41,865 bases of DNA from an uncultured Parabacteroides sp. (lineage in GTDB: Bacteria > Bacteroidota > Bacteroidia > Bacteroidales > Tannerellaceae), in the NCBI GenBank assembly GCA_900552465.1, contig URZO01000028.1, positions 1 to 41,865 on the forward strand, written 5' to 3'. Shown here one piece after another: positions 24,312-34,100 of this stretch; position 1 is the stretch's first letter, and the number at the start of each line of letters is the position of its first letter. The position numbers and the translations under genes were made by a program. Under the pieces are notes generated by a model. The model was not told the origin of the DNA, searched no databases, and worked only from the letters and a program-made list of their open reading frames with translations.

Positions 24312-25121
24312 ATGGAAACGAAGAAATCAAATAACAAGAAGTCATATAACGGCATTTCCGCAGCCATCGTCATCCTGGCGTGCTTCATCATAGCCGTTTG
24401 TTTTTACAAGTTCGTGCTGGGCAACCCGGCCAACTTCATGGACAACAATCCTGCCAACCATCCGCTGCCCGGAAACTATTTCGGGACTGTCTACAAAGGC
24501 GGATACATTGTCCCGCTCGTGATCACCCTGTTGCTCACCGTGATCACCCTGAGTATAGAGCGCATGATCGCCATCAGCCGCTCAAAAGGGAAAAAGAACC
24601 TGGTCAACTTCGTACAGGCGATCAAGAAATATCTCGAAGCCGGCAACCTCGAAGCCGCCCATAAGCTGTGCAGCGAACAGAAAGGCTCCGTCGCCAATGT
24701 CGTCAACGCCGCCCTGTCGCGCTATAGCGATGTGGAGAGCACGACAGAGCAGACCAAAGAGCAAAAAATAGCCATTATCCAGAAAGAGATAGAAGAGAGC
24801 ACCGCCCTCGAACTGCCTTCAATGGAACAGAATCTCCCGGTCATCGCCACGATCTCTACGTTAGGAACCCTGTTTGGACTGCTGGGCACCGTATTGGGCA
24901 TGATCCGTTCGTTCGCCGCCTTGGCCAATGCCGGATCGCCCGACTCCGTAGCCCTGTCGACAGGTATTTCAGAAGCCCTGGTCAACACCGCGCTGGGTAT
25001 TGCCACCGGTGCATTGGCCATCATCTCATACAACTACTTCACCAGTAAAATAGATAATATTACCTATGCCATTGATGAAATCGGTTTCTCCATCGTACAG
25101 ACGTTTGCCGCTAAACACTGA
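24312..25121 (+). CDS. exbB: ExbB/MotA/TolQ-family proton channel subunit
   Basis: 269 residues, inner membrane. An N-terminal helix (residues about 15-37), a second near residue 64, then a large cytoplasmic loop (residues about 90-170) and two C-terminal helices: VIATISTLGTLFGLLGTVLG and TALGIATGALAIISYNYF. The conserved T-L-x-G-L-L-G-T-V-x-G-M and N-T-A-L-G-I-A-T-G blocks identify the ExbB/TolQ family, which with ExbD uses the proton gradient to drive TonB. First gene of a tight six-gene operon; the gap to exbD is 5 bp. Confidence 0.93.
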   Translation: METKKSNNKKSYNGISAAIVILACFIIAVCFYKFVLGNPANFMDNNPANHPLPGNYFGTVYKGGYIVPLVITLLLTVITLSIERMIAISRSKGKKNLVNFVQAIKKYLEAGNLEAAHKLCSEQKGSVANVVNAALSRYSDVESTTEQTKEQKIAIIQKEIEESTALELPSMEQNLPVIATISTLGTLFGLLGTVLGMIRSFAALANAGSPDSVALSTGISEALVNTALGIATGALAIISYNYFTSKIDNITYAIDEIGFSIVQTFAAKH

Positions 25122-25126
25122 GCCGT

Positions 25127-25735
25127 ATGCCTAAGCTGATAGTAAAACGCAAAAGCACATTCATCGACATGACGGCGATGAGTGATGTCACCGTGCTGCT
25201 GCTTACTTTCTTCATGCTGACGTCTACCTTTATCCAGAAAGAACCGGTGGTCGTTTCCACCCCTTCGTCTGTCTCCGAGATCAAGATACCGGAAACGAAC
25301 ATTCTTTCCATCCTGGTAGACCCCGACGGGAAAGTATTCATGAGCCTGGACAAGCAGGAAGACAAGGCGAACGTCCTGAAATTATTGGGAAAAGATTTCG
25401 GCATCCGTTTCACAGACAAAGAAATCTACAACTTCAGCCTGCAACCTTCCTTCGGCGTCCCCATCCAAAACATGCAGGAGTATCTCAACATGCCGTCCGA
25501 CGAACAGGACCGGTTGATGAAAGACTACGGTATCCCCACCGACAGCATCAACAACCAGTTCAAACTCTGGGTACAGCATGCGCGCGAAGTGAACCGCGAC
25601 CTGGTCATCGCCATCAAAGCCGACCAGGACACTCCTTACCCGAAGATTAAGAACATTATGAACACATTGCAGGACCTTCGAGAGAACCGGTATAATTTGA
25701 TTACCACACTCAAGAATATGCCCGACAATGTCTAA
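25127..25735 (+). CDS. exbD: ExbD/TolR-family biopolymer transport protein (first copy)
   Basis: 202 residues. A single N-terminal membrane helix (SDVTVLLLTFFMLTSTFI) with the proton-carrying aspartate D20 in TAMSDVTVLL, then a periplasmic domain containing IPETNILSILVDPDGKVFMS. The periplasmic part is longer than in E. coli ExbD (141 residues), as is usual for Bacteroidetes. It works with ExbB to energise TonB at the inner membrane. Second gene of the operon. Confidence 0.92.
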   Translation: MPKLIVKRKSTFIDMTAMSDVTVLLLTFFMLTSTFIQKEPVVVSTPSSVSEIKIPETNILSILVDPDGKVFMSLDKQEDKANVLKLLGKDFGIRFTDKEIYNFSLQPSFGVPIQNMQEYLNMPSDEQDRLMKDYGIPTDSINNQFKLWVQHAREVNRDLVIAIKADQDTPYPKIKNIMNTLQDLRENRYNLITTLKNMPDNV

Positions 25736-25749
25736 CAACGACACAAGTC

Positions 25750-26415
25750 ATGGCAGAAGTAAATACAGATAAAAACAAAGACGACGGCAAGAAAGGCAAA
25801 CAGAAGAAGATGACCGTCCGCGTAGACTTTACGCCTATGGTGGACATGAACATGTTGCTGATCACCTTCTTCATGCTCTGCACCTCGCTCAGCAAGCCGC
25901 AGACAATGGAGATCAGCATGCCGTCGAAAGACCAGGTGACAGAAGCCGAACAGACGAAAGTGAAAGCCTCCAAGGCCATCACCCTGCTGCTTGGCGAAGA
26001 CAACAAGATATACTACTATTTCGGTGAACCGGACTACGAGCACGTCGAATCCCTGAAACAGACCGACTACTCGCCCACCGGACTGCGCGACATCCTGCTG
26101 GCACGCAACTTCGATGTCGTCCAAAAGATGAAAGAACTCAAGCTGAAGAAACTGGACAAAGAGATTTCCGAAGACGAGTTCAAGAAGCAGGCCTCCGAGA
26201 TAAAAGGTTCCAAAGACGCCCCCGTCGTCCTGATCAAGGCGACCGACGACGCCTCCTACCGGAACCTGGTAGACGCTCTGGACGAAATGCAGATATGCAA
26301 TATCGGCAAATACGCAATCGTGGACATCACGGATGGAGATAAATTTCTGGTCGACAACCTGAAGAGCGGCGGAGAGCTGACGAAGCAGATTGCCCGGTCC
26401 AACCCTAAAAAATGA
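25750..26415 (+). CDS. exbD: ExbD/TolR-family biopolymer transport protein (second copy)
   Basis: 221 residues. A very basic N-terminal cytoplasmic tail (KNKDDGKKGKQKK) precedes the helix FTPMVDMNMLLITFFMLCTS with the conserved D32. The periplasmic domain has a charged helical insert (VQKMKELKLKKLDKEISEDE). Paired, non-identical ExbDs are usual in Bacteroidetes Ton complexes and may form a heteromeric pore plug. Its stop overlaps the tonB start in ATGA, so translation is coupled. Confidence 0.92.
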   Translation: MAEVNTDKNKDDGKKGKQKKMTVRVDFTPMVDMNMLLITFFMLCTSLSKPQTMEISMPSKDQVTEAEQTKVKASKAITLLLGEDNKIYYYFGEPDYEHVESLKQTDYSPTGLRDILLARNFDVVQKMKELKLKKLDKEISEDEFKKQASEIKGSKDAPVVLIKATDDASYRNLVDALDEMQICNIGKYAIVDITDGDKFLVDNLKSGGELTKQIARSNPKK

Positions 26416-27239
26416 CGGTCATGCTAAAGAATATAAATCTGAATTCACCGGAATGGTGCGAGCTGGTCTTCACCGGGAAGAACAAGGAATACGGAGCTTA
26501 CGAATTGCGTAAAGATTCTTCCTCCCGGCATATCCGCGCCCTGCTGATCGTCGCAGCCGGAGCCATTCTGATCATGGTGTTGCCGGCCATCATCAAGTCA
26601 GTCATACCGCAACATGCGAAGGAGCAGGTGCTGGAAGTAACCACCCTCTCCGACCTGAAAATGGAAACGAAAGTACCGGAAGAGAACGTTATCCGTAACC
26701 TCGAAGCGCCCCCTCCTCCCAAACTGAAGAGCACCATCAAGTTCACCCCTCCCGTCATCAAAGCGGACAAGGAAGTGAACGATAACGAAGAGATCAAGAC
26801 ACAGGAAGAACTGACCACCTCGAAGATGGCTATTTCGGTAGCCGACGTACAGGGGACGGACAGCGAAGATGCGATCGACATCGCCGACCTGAAAGACAAC
26901 AAAGAGGTCATCCAGGAGGAAGCAAAGCCCTACGTCGCCGTCGAGCAGATGCCTGAATATCCCGGTGGCACGACCGAACTGCTGAAATACATCTCCGAGC
27001 ATCTGAAATATCCGGTCTTGGCGGCCGAACAGGGGATACAGGGAAGCGTAACGATCCGCTTCGTAGTCAGTCCGACCGGCGAAGTGACGGATGTCGAGGT
27101 ATTCCGTCCGCTGGACCCGTCGTGCGACAGAGAGGCGGTACGTGTGATCAAGTCGCTCCCCAAATGGATGCCTGGCAAGCAGAACGGCAAGGCTGTCCCG
27201 GTCTACTTCACGGTTCCGGTTCGTTTCAAGTTACAATAA
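26412..27239 (+). CDS. tonB: Energy transducer TonB
   Basis: 275 residues. A cytoplasmic N-terminus (NSPEWCELVFTGKNKEYGAY) is typical of Bacteroidetes TonB. It is followed by one membrane helix (about residues 34-58), a proline-rich periplasmic segment (EAPPPPKLKSTIKFTPP), a charged linker, and the C-terminal TonB domain (EQMPEYPGGTTELLKYI at about 178-194, then YPVLAAEQGIQGSVTIRFVV). That domain contacts TonB boxes of outer-membrane SusC-like receptors. The start is taken at the ATGA overlap with exbD; a second ATG nine bases later is possible. Confidence 0.93.
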   Translation: MTVMLKNINLNSPEWCELVFTGKNKEYGAYELRKDSSSRHIRALLIVAAGAILIMVLPAIIKSVIPQHAKEQVLEVTTLSDLKMETKVPEENVIRNLEAPPPPKLKSTIKFTPPVIKADKEVNDNEEIKTQEELTTSKMAISVADVQGTDSEDAIDIADLKDNKEVIQEEAKPYVAVEQMPEYPGGTTELLKYISEHLKYPVLAAEQGIQGSVTIRFVVSPTGEVTDVEVFRPLDPSCDREAVRVIKSLPKWMPGKQNGKAVPVYFTVPVRFKLQ

Positions 27240-27260
27240 TTATGGAGGTAAAGTGTTAAG

Positions 27261-28196
27261 ATGAGACAGAATATTATCATATCGCTCTTTATAGCCTCGT
27301 CTCTGGTTGCGTGCAACTCCAGGAAAGAGACGGAACCCGACGACACTCCGACAAGCGGCGTGATAGCCGTCGCGTCGGACGAATCTCTGGCACCGATCCT
27401 GCAAGAAGAGGTCGCCGTATTCGAAAGCATCTACAAAGAAGCGGGAATCGTCCCCCTATTCTCCGGCGAGACGGAGACGATCAACCGGCTGTTGCACGAC
27501 AGTACCTGGCTGGCCGTTACCACCCGGGAACTGACCGGAGAGGAAACAGACTTTATGAACCAGAAAAAGTTGTACCCGAAAGCCATCCGGATCGCGACCG
27601 ATGCAATTGCACTGATCGTCAACAGGCAGAATGCCGATTCGTTGATCGGTATTCCCACCCTGAAAGAAATCCTGACCGGTAAGATACGCAACTGGAACGA
27701 GCTATCGCCCGGAAATCCGGCGACCCGGATCGAAGTGGTGTTCGACAACCCCAATTCGAGCACCGTACGGTATGCGATCGACTCTATTTGCAGCGGTGAG
27801 AAACTAAGCGCACACCTGCAAGCGTCACAAAGCAACCGGTCCGTCCTCGACTACGTTTCCAAGACACCCGGAGCGCTCGGCGTCATCGGGGTTAACTGGA
27901 TCAGTAATCCGTCCGACTCCACTTGCATGAGCTTTATCGACAATATTCGCGTGATGGCCGTCAGCCGCTACCGGGAGGCAACTCCGGCAAACAGCTTCAA
28001 GCCTTACCAGGCCTATATCGCATTAGGCGATTATCCGATGACACGGCCAGTCTACCTGATCCTTTCCGAACCCCGGACGGGATTGGCTTCTGGCTTCACC
28101 TCTTTTGTCTCGAGCGATCGCGGACAGCGGATCATCCTGAAATCCGGTCTGCTCCCGGTGACACAGCCGGTCCGGATCGTGAATATAACGAATTAG
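27261..28196 (+). CDS. Phosphate-binding (PstS)-like lipoprotein of the Ton operon
   Basis: 311 residues with lipobox ASSLVAC (Cys18). It is a periplasmic-binding-protein fold of the PstS/PBP-like superfamily: an ADESLAPILQEEV-like opening (residues about 37-52), TRELTGEE, GIPTLKEILTGKIRNWNEL and NSSTVRYAIDS, the last two being the typical PstS anion-loop regions. No pstCAB genes lie nearby. Its place inside a Ton operon suggests a role in that system, such as sensing or binding a ligand at the membrane, rather than phosphate import; this is inference. Start by the ATG at 27261, 21 bp after tonB. Confidence 0.85.
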   Translation: MRQNIIISLFIASSLVACNSRKETEPDDTPTSGVIAVASDESLAPILQEEVAVFESIYKEAGIVPLFSGETETINRLLHDSTWLAVTTRELTGEETDFMNQKKLYPKAIRIATDAIALIVNRQNADSLIGIPTLKEILTGKIRNWNELSPGNPATRIEVVFDNPNSSTVRYAIDSICSGEKLSAHLQASQSNRSVLDYVSKTPGALGVIGVNWISNPSDSTCMSFIDNIRVMAVSRYREATPANSFKPYQAYIALGDYPMTRPVYLILSEPRTGLASGFTSFVSSDRGQRIILKSGLLPVTQPVRIVNITN

Positions 28197-28222
28197 TTAC
28201 CAACACTAAACAATTAATTATT

Positions 28223-29809
28223 ATGAGACGCAACATCTATATACTGATCATCAGCCTGCTGGCAACCATTGCCTATGCAGACAACAATCCCGGCATCGAC
28301 TTCTACCAAGCCGGTGAACCGGACATAGCCAAGAAACTGTTTGAGAAACAGCTGGACAATTCCCCTGTCGAAAAAGCGATCGCCTGCTATTATTTGGGCG
28401 AGATCGCCTACAACGCCGGACAATTGCCGGAAGCGCAAAACTACTATAAACAGGGTTGGGAAGCCAACCCCGAATATGCCCTGAATAAAGTAGGCGAAGG
28501 AAAGCTCCTGCTGAAGACAGACAAATCCGCCGCCGTAAAAGCCTTCGACGCTGCCATCAAAGTAAACAAAAAGGATGCGGACACCTACGTCGCCATCGCC
28601 TCTGCCTATGCAGCAAACGGTATGGCGACAGAAGCCGCCGCCTCTCTCGAGAACGCCCGCAAATACAATCCGAACGCCCCCTCCCTCTATTTGTACGAAG
28701 GCGACCGCCTGCTGTCCGAGAACAAACCGGGTGACGCCGCCGGTAAATACGAGCAGGCGATCCATTTCGATCCCGACTGCCGGATCGCCTATCTCAAATA
28801 TGCCGAGGTCTACCAGAGCGTAACTCCTGCCCTTTCGGTGGAAATGCTGCAAAAGGTGCTGGCAAGCCATCCGGATTATTTGCTTGCCCAACGTGCCTTA
28901 GGGAATATCTATTCGCAGGAGGGCGCCTATGCGAAAGCGATTGACGCCTACAGCCGCTACATGGCCGGTGGCCTCTATTCTGTCGACAACCTGGTCCATT
29001 ACGCCTCCGCCCTCTTCTTCAACAAACAGTACGACGAAGCGGCCCGGGCGATAGCCGAAGGAAAGGCCATCGACCCGGACAATTTCCTGCTGAAACGCCT
29101 TAGCTTCTATAACGCCTGCGAAACCGGCAACTACCGGGAGGGCCTGGACGAGGCGACTGCCTTCTTCAATATCCCGGACGGCAAATTCATCTGGCAGGAT
29201 TACCTGTACTATGGCCGTCTGCTGAACAAGTCCGAACAGTATGAACAGTCGTTAGTCGCCTTACAAAAAGCGCAAGCGCTTTGCAATAGCGATACACATC
29301 CCGAGATCTATAAGGATATTGCCGACGCCAACCAGAACAAGGGAGACGACAAGGCCGCCATCCTGGCTTACACAAAATACATCGAACAGGCAGGTGAAAC
29401 AGCGGAGGCTTCCGACTTCTACCAATTGGGGAAATATTATTACGGCGCCGCCGTCAAAGACAGTACGCTTGCAACCGGCTACCTGACAAAAGCCGACAGC
29501 CTTTTCGCGATCGTCAAGGAACGGGTTCCGTCGAGCCACTTGGGGCTCTTGTGGCAGGCACGCACCAACTCGCTGATGGACCCGGAAACAGAAAAAGGAC
29601 AGGCTAAGCCGTACTACGAATCATGTATTCCCCTCCTCGAAAAGGACAAGGACAAATACCAGAAAGAGTTGTCCGAATGTTACCGCTACCTGGGTTACTA
29701 CTATTACCTCAAACAAGACATGGACAGCTCCCGGACATACTGGAACAAAATCCTCGACATCGACCCCGGCAACAGGACTGCCCTCGAAGCACTGAAGAAT
29801 ATGAAATAA
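28223..29809 (+). CDS. Tetratricopeptide-repeat protein, secreted
   Basis: 528 residues starting at the ATG at 28223 after a short AT-rich gap, with a signal peptide MRRNIYILIISLLATIAYA. About ten TPR or TPR-like helical pairs follow, with typical A-Y-x-x-G and N-P spacing (GEIAYNAGQLPEAQNYYKQG, ALGNIYSQEGAYAKAIDAYS, YLKQDMDSSRTYWNKILDID). TPR proteins act as assembly scaffolds. As the last gene of the Ton operon it may organise the complex in the periplasm. The open frame extends upstream to 27923 but overlaps the previous gene, so the ATG at 28223 is preferred. Confidence 0.9.
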   Translation: MRRNIYILIISLLATIAYADNNPGIDFYQAGEPDIAKKLFEKQLDNSPVEKAIACYYLGEIAYNAGQLPEAQNYYKQGWEANPEYALNKVGEGKLLLKTDKSAAVKAFDAAIKVNKKDADTYVAIASAYAANGMATEAAASLENARKYNPNAPSLYLYEGDRLLSENKPGDAAGKYEQAIHFDPDCRIAYLKYAEVYQSVTPALSVEMLQKVLASHPDYLLAQRALGNIYSQEGAYAKAIDAYSRYMAGGLYSVDNLVHYASALFFNKQYDEAARAIAEGKAIDPDNFLLKRLSFYNACETGNYREGLDEATAFFNIPDGKFIWQDYLYYGRLLNKSEQYEQSLVALQKAQALCNSDTHPEIYKDIADANQNKGDDKAAILAYTKYIEQAGETAEASDFYQLGKYYYGAAVKDSTLATGYLTKADSLFAIVKERVPSSHLGLLWQARTNSLMDPETEKGQAKPYYESCIPLLEKDKDKYQKELSECYRYLGYYYYLKQDMDSSRTYWNKILDIDPGNRTALEALKNMK

Positions 29810-29810
29810 G

Positions 29811-29849
29811 CCCCCCAATAAAAGGGGCTGGCAAACTTTTTACAGCCAG
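29811..29849 (+). terminator. Possible terminator of the Ton operon
   Basis: CCCC (29813-29816) pairs with GGGG (29824-29827), and CTGGC (29828-29832) with GCCAG (29845-29849) with a T-run in the loop. The two hairpins are short; a weak or composite terminator. Confidence 0.35.
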
Positions 29850-29875
29850 GGCAACACTACTTTGAGAAAAACATT

Positions 29876-29883
29876 TATCTTTG
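29876..29883 (+). promoter_or_regulatory. -7 promoter box of the Rpn nuclease gene
   Basis: TATCTTTG is an exact TAnnTTTG, 45 bp before the ATG at 29928. No well-spaced -33 box. Confidence 0.5.
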
Positions 29884-29927
29884 TCATACTATCCGTTTTT
29901 GGATAGCAACCTGAAACCTGTCAAACT

Positions 29928-30839
29928 ATGAAATCAGACAAGTTTATCGATCCGAAATCGGATTATGCGTTTAAAGTTATATTCGGCACAGTGTCAAATA
30001 AAGAGTTGACAATCGGCTTTCTGAACAGCCTGCTGAACAAGGATATTAAGGATATCACGTTCCACAATGTGGAGATGCAGGGGAACAATGCCGACGGCAG
30101 AAGAGCGATCTTCGACCTGTTTTGTGAAGGTTCGGACGGAGAGTTGTTCATCGTCGAAATACAGAAAAAAAGACAAAAGTACTTCTCCGACCGCGTACTT
30201 TACTACGCTTCGTTTGTTATACAAATGCAGGCGGACATCGAAAGGGAAAAGTTCCGATTGTCCACAGACGAAGAGAGGAAGCGTTGGAACTATCACATCA
30301 ATCGTGTATATGTGGTTTGTTTCCTGGACTTCGTTCTCGATGCGGGCTATCCCGGCAAATACCTTTGGGATATTGTGCGGATGGACCGCGAGTTGAAAGT
30401 ACCGTTCAGCGAAACGCTGAATGAAATCTATCTGGAGCTTCCGAAGTTCAGTTTGGACTTTGAGGAATGCGATACGTTTTACAAGAGGTTTTTATACACA
30501 ATGAATAATGTAGACATTATGGACCGGCTATCAAAAGACATTATGCAGGACGACAAACTTTTACAAAAGCTTAAGAGCGCAATCGAACTTCAGCGGATGA
30601 GCGCTAAGGAACGTCTTGCCTACGAACTGAGCATCGCTGCCGAACGTGACCTGGCAGCCTGCATGGCAACAAGTTTCGAGGAGGGAGAAGAAAAAGGTAA
30701 AGCGGAAGGGCTTGTCGAAGGGCTTACAGAAGGCATGCGCAAAATCATTCGCAACATGAAGCAGGCAGGCATGGACTTAGCGACTATTGCCAAGACTGCC
30801 GGATTGCCAGAAAAAGAGGTGGAGGCGTTGCTACGCTGA
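29928..30839 (+). CDS. Rpn-family recombination-promoting nuclease (PD-(D/E)XK)
   Basis: 303 residues. The N-terminus DPKSDYAFKVIFGTVSNKEL is the standard opening of Rpn/PDDEXK_2 proteins. The catalytic core includes D63 in AIFDLFCE and E77-I-Q79 in LFIVEIQKK, with YFSDRVLYYASFVIQMQ after it. The C-terminal part carries the usual low-complexity tail EEGEEKGKAEGLVEGLTEG and ends in a helix-turn-helix-like LATIAKTAGLPEKEVEALLR. E. coli RpnA is a DNA endonuclease promoting recA-independent recombination, and small Rpn forms have been proposed to act in phage defence. The gene is alone, with its own -7 box and a strong terminator. Confidence 0.9.
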   Translation: MKSDKFIDPKSDYAFKVIFGTVSNKELTIGFLNSLLNKDIKDITFHNVEMQGNNADGRRAIFDLFCEGSDGELFIVEIQKKRQKYFSDRVLYYASFVIQMQADIEREKFRLSTDEERKRWNYHINRVYVVCFLDFVLDAGYPGKYLWDIVRMDRELKVPFSETLNEIYLELPKFSLDFEECDTFYKRFLYTMNNVDIMDRLSKDIMQDDKLLQKLKSAIELQRMSAKERLAYELSIAAERDLAACMATSFEEGEEKGKAEGLVEGLTEGMRKIIRNMKQAGMDLATIAKTAGLPEKEVEALLR

Positions 30840-30889
30840 AACGCAAAAATCAAGACTTAAGAAACCGACAATTCTACAATACACAAACG

Positions 30890-30928
30890 AAGCTCCCGCA
30901 GTCGAAAGACCACGGGAGCTTGTTTTTT
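30890..30928 (+). terminator. Terminator of the Rpn gene
   Basis: AAGCTCCCG (30890-30898) pairs perfectly with CGGGAGCTT (30913-30921), followed by GTTTTTTG. Confidence 0.85.
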
Positions 30929-30929
30929 G

Positions 30930-31114
30930 TCTGCCTTCGGTCTTCACAGAGGGAGGGGCAGATGAACTTTTTATAATTTCATTAACTTTAGTATTAATAT
31001 TCACCGCTTGTTCCCCCTCGCGGGGTAGTTGGACGTTCCGGATGACAAGGCTATGAAAACCCATACCCGGAAAAGACCGCGCAGCAATTATTAGATTATT
31101 TAATTATAATGTCA
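30930..31114. other. Intergenic region with nothing recognised
   Basis: AT-rich non-coding stretch between the Rpn terminator and the hairpin past the DUF6383 gene. Apart from a short CCCC/GGGG pairing near 31013-31025 I see no gene, promoter or repeat. Confidence 0.5.
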
Positions 31115-31148
31115 TTCAACCTTCCGGATTTCTTACCGGAAGGTTGAA
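31115..31148 (-). terminator. 13-bp stem hairpin after the DUF6383 gene
   Basis: TTCAACCTTCCGG (31115-31127) pairs perfectly with CCGGAAGGTTGAA (31136-31148), loop of 8. It lies 25 bp past the gene's stop. No T-run follows on the minus strand, so it may be a mRNA-stabilising 3' hairpin or a Rho-helped terminator. Confidence 0.6.
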
Positions 31149-31172
31149 ACTTATTTAGTCCTTATTTCTCAA

Positions 31173-34100
31173 TCACTTAACAACTGTTTTTACAGCCTCT
31201 TCGCCTTCGACAGCAACTACGATAACACCAGCAGGAGCAGCGATAACAACGTCGCTCGAAGTGATAACCGTGTTAGCTACTACCTGGCCCAGAACGTTCG
31301 TGATAACAACTTTCTTGCCTTCGGCGTTAGCGATTCTTACAGCGCCTTCCTGACCGATTACGGCGATTTCGGATGTTGCGATCTCTTCGTTGTCAGTTGC
31401 ATAGTCATCATCGGCAGCCTTGCGGTCTACGTTGAAGATCAATGCAGGGTCACCACCTGTTACGGCATCTTCGAAAGAAGATCTTTCGTTAGTCAATACC
31501 AGACAACCGTTCTGGTTCTTCAACCATGCTGCACAGTTAGGAGCGATAGACAACTTAGAACCAGCAGCATTATATTCGCCATCTACTTCAGGATATGCCA
31601 TCGATTCGATCAAGAACGAATTTTCTTTACCTTCTTCTTCTACAGAAAGAGCTTCGTCAGGATATACATAACGGAATGACCAAGTCACATTCTTGTGGTT
31701 ATCACCCTTCAAGTTGATGATGAACGGATATTCATCAGAAGCACCTCTATCAAATTCGTCTTTCAATTCAGCATTGAGTTCATCCAATTCAGCAAACTTG
31801 ATATCTTCGTTCTTCACGTTTCTGTAAGCAGCCGGCAGGACATACAAGCTGTCACCCTTATGGATAGCGTCAACGAAACCTACGCGAGTGTATGCTCCGA
31901 TCTTATCCAGATACGGCAGAGCTTCATCTTCGCCATTATACTTAGCAACAGAGTCAGCGAAACTTACGAGATATTTACCTCTCCAGAATGCCGGAACTGC
32001 CATCTTAGCGTGGATACATGCAGAAGCATCGTCTGTTTCTTCAAGTGTTTCGCGGTCAATGTGTACTCCATCTTCTTCGCAATCTTCAGCCACTTTACCT
32101 TCATAGAAGCTGTTGGAAACAGAGATCAGATACTGCGGTTTGATATAACCCAAGCCACGAGTCACCCAAGCTGTATCGACACGGAATGCCAATTTGCCTT
32201 CAGCCTTGTCGGCAGTCCAGATACCCAGATAATCAACACTTGCATCCAAGAAGTTCTTGTTTGTTTCGTCCATCAGATATTCACCACGATAGAACTCACG
32301 GAATTTCAGGCTATCGCGACCGATTTCTTCTTCACCGATATTTGCGTTGTTGAAACGACGGTAGAGAGGCGTGTCGTCATACTTGATGCTGAATGCGGAA
32401 GAACGTTCGGTAGACAATTCCTGTACGCCCATCGGAGAGTTCAGGTTGTTGTCGGAGATACCGGCTTTAGAGAATGCAGGAACCAAATCAGAACCAGTAT
32501 AGTAAGACTTGATGATCGTAAAGAAGTCGTCTTCACCATAGTAGTTGTTAGCTTTCATATAGAAGCTGTCGATATCATTAAGCAGATATTCACGTTGTGC
32601 CATTGCATACTTCTTGTCTGCGATGGAATCCAGCACTGCACCTTCGCGAGCGATGATATAAGCAGTTCTCTTCAACGGAACAATACCAATCTTACCATAG
32701 ATACTTTCCTTGTATGCTTTCTGCGTAATATCACCTCCTGCAACATTGTGAGCTACACCATAGTCATATTCTTTACTTTCATAAGACTGCAACTCGAAGT
32801 TCACACCTTTTCTGTTTTCTTTAGCATAGAGCAAGCTGTCGTTGTCGATAGTCAGATAACGAGCATCATCATCCAAAGCATACGGATGGAAATAACGGAA
32901 GACATATTTGTTTACATTATATTGAATATCGGCAGCCGGACGGTGGTAGTAGCCCAGATATTTATCCGTATAAGCTTCCGGATAATCATCCTTGCTGATT
33001 TCCACGATTTCCAAGTCTGCACCAGCCAAATCTGTAGAACGTGCAAAGATCTTGCCATCTTCATCTTTATAAAGCTGAACAGTCAATTTCGTCTTATATT
33101 CACGGTTTTCAATCGTGATCGGTGAAGTTTCAGCCAAATCGCCCGTATCGTATGAACGGTCGATAATCCACTGGTAAGCAGGCATGTGTGCAGCCAACTG
33201 AGATTTTTCGTCAAACTCAACCCAATCCAAAACAGTGCCGTTTCCATACAAAGGATAAGCGAAATATTTACCGGAAGTCTTGTCCTTGATCGTGTACAGA
33301 CCGTCTGCTACAGATGTACGACCCAAACCAACTTCATCACCACAAGTGCCGAAGCCCAATGCGATACGGGTAGCAATAGAGTCTTTTCCTACCGTCAACG
33401 CCCATTTTTCGTTTTCAGTCAGATTCTGTAATACTACATAAGTAGAGTCAGCACCATGAGCTGGAGTATCAAAGTAACCATCTCCCAAAGAAATATTATA
33501 GATAGCCGTATCAACACGCATATATACGCTGTCGCTGGCCGGAGCATAATTGATCTGGAAGAAATAGTGTCCCATGTTCCTTCCGGCAGCTATGTCTGCA
33601 TCCCATGCAGCTTGGGTTGTCGTATCGGTCAACACGTTGAATCTGATACCGTCTCCATTATGCCAAGCAGTATCGACACGCAGATAATTACCTTTCTTGG
33701 TTGTGAAGTAAACTCCCTTATCAGCAACACCAGCGAATGTCGTATCGTGAGCGATCAATTCCTGGTCAAAAACGTTCCCCACAATCTTTTCCTTGCTCGG
33801 AGTGTTCTTCAATTCCACTTCGTTGTCACCAATCGTTTTCCAGAAGCTGAACTTAACGCTTTCGCCATCCGGGTTGCTACCGAACAGAGTGTGCAGAGCA
33901 TCAGCGTTCAATGTCAGGTGTTCCGGTTCACGCAGAGAGAAAACAAATCCCCTATTCGTCACCTGTTCCGCAATCGTATCGGTATGTGCAAACACTTTCA
34001 TCACTTCCAGACCGCCTCTTGCTCCTGCCTCATCCCAAACCAACGCAGCCACAGAATCCTTGCCCGGAATATAAACATACATAGGACGATTATCCTGCAA

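Noticed and set aside
31695..33125. 476-residue plus-strand open frame antisense to the DUF6383 gene
   Set aside because: It is a shadow of the strongly biased codon use of the real minus-strand gene; it has no ribosome-binding site or family features.
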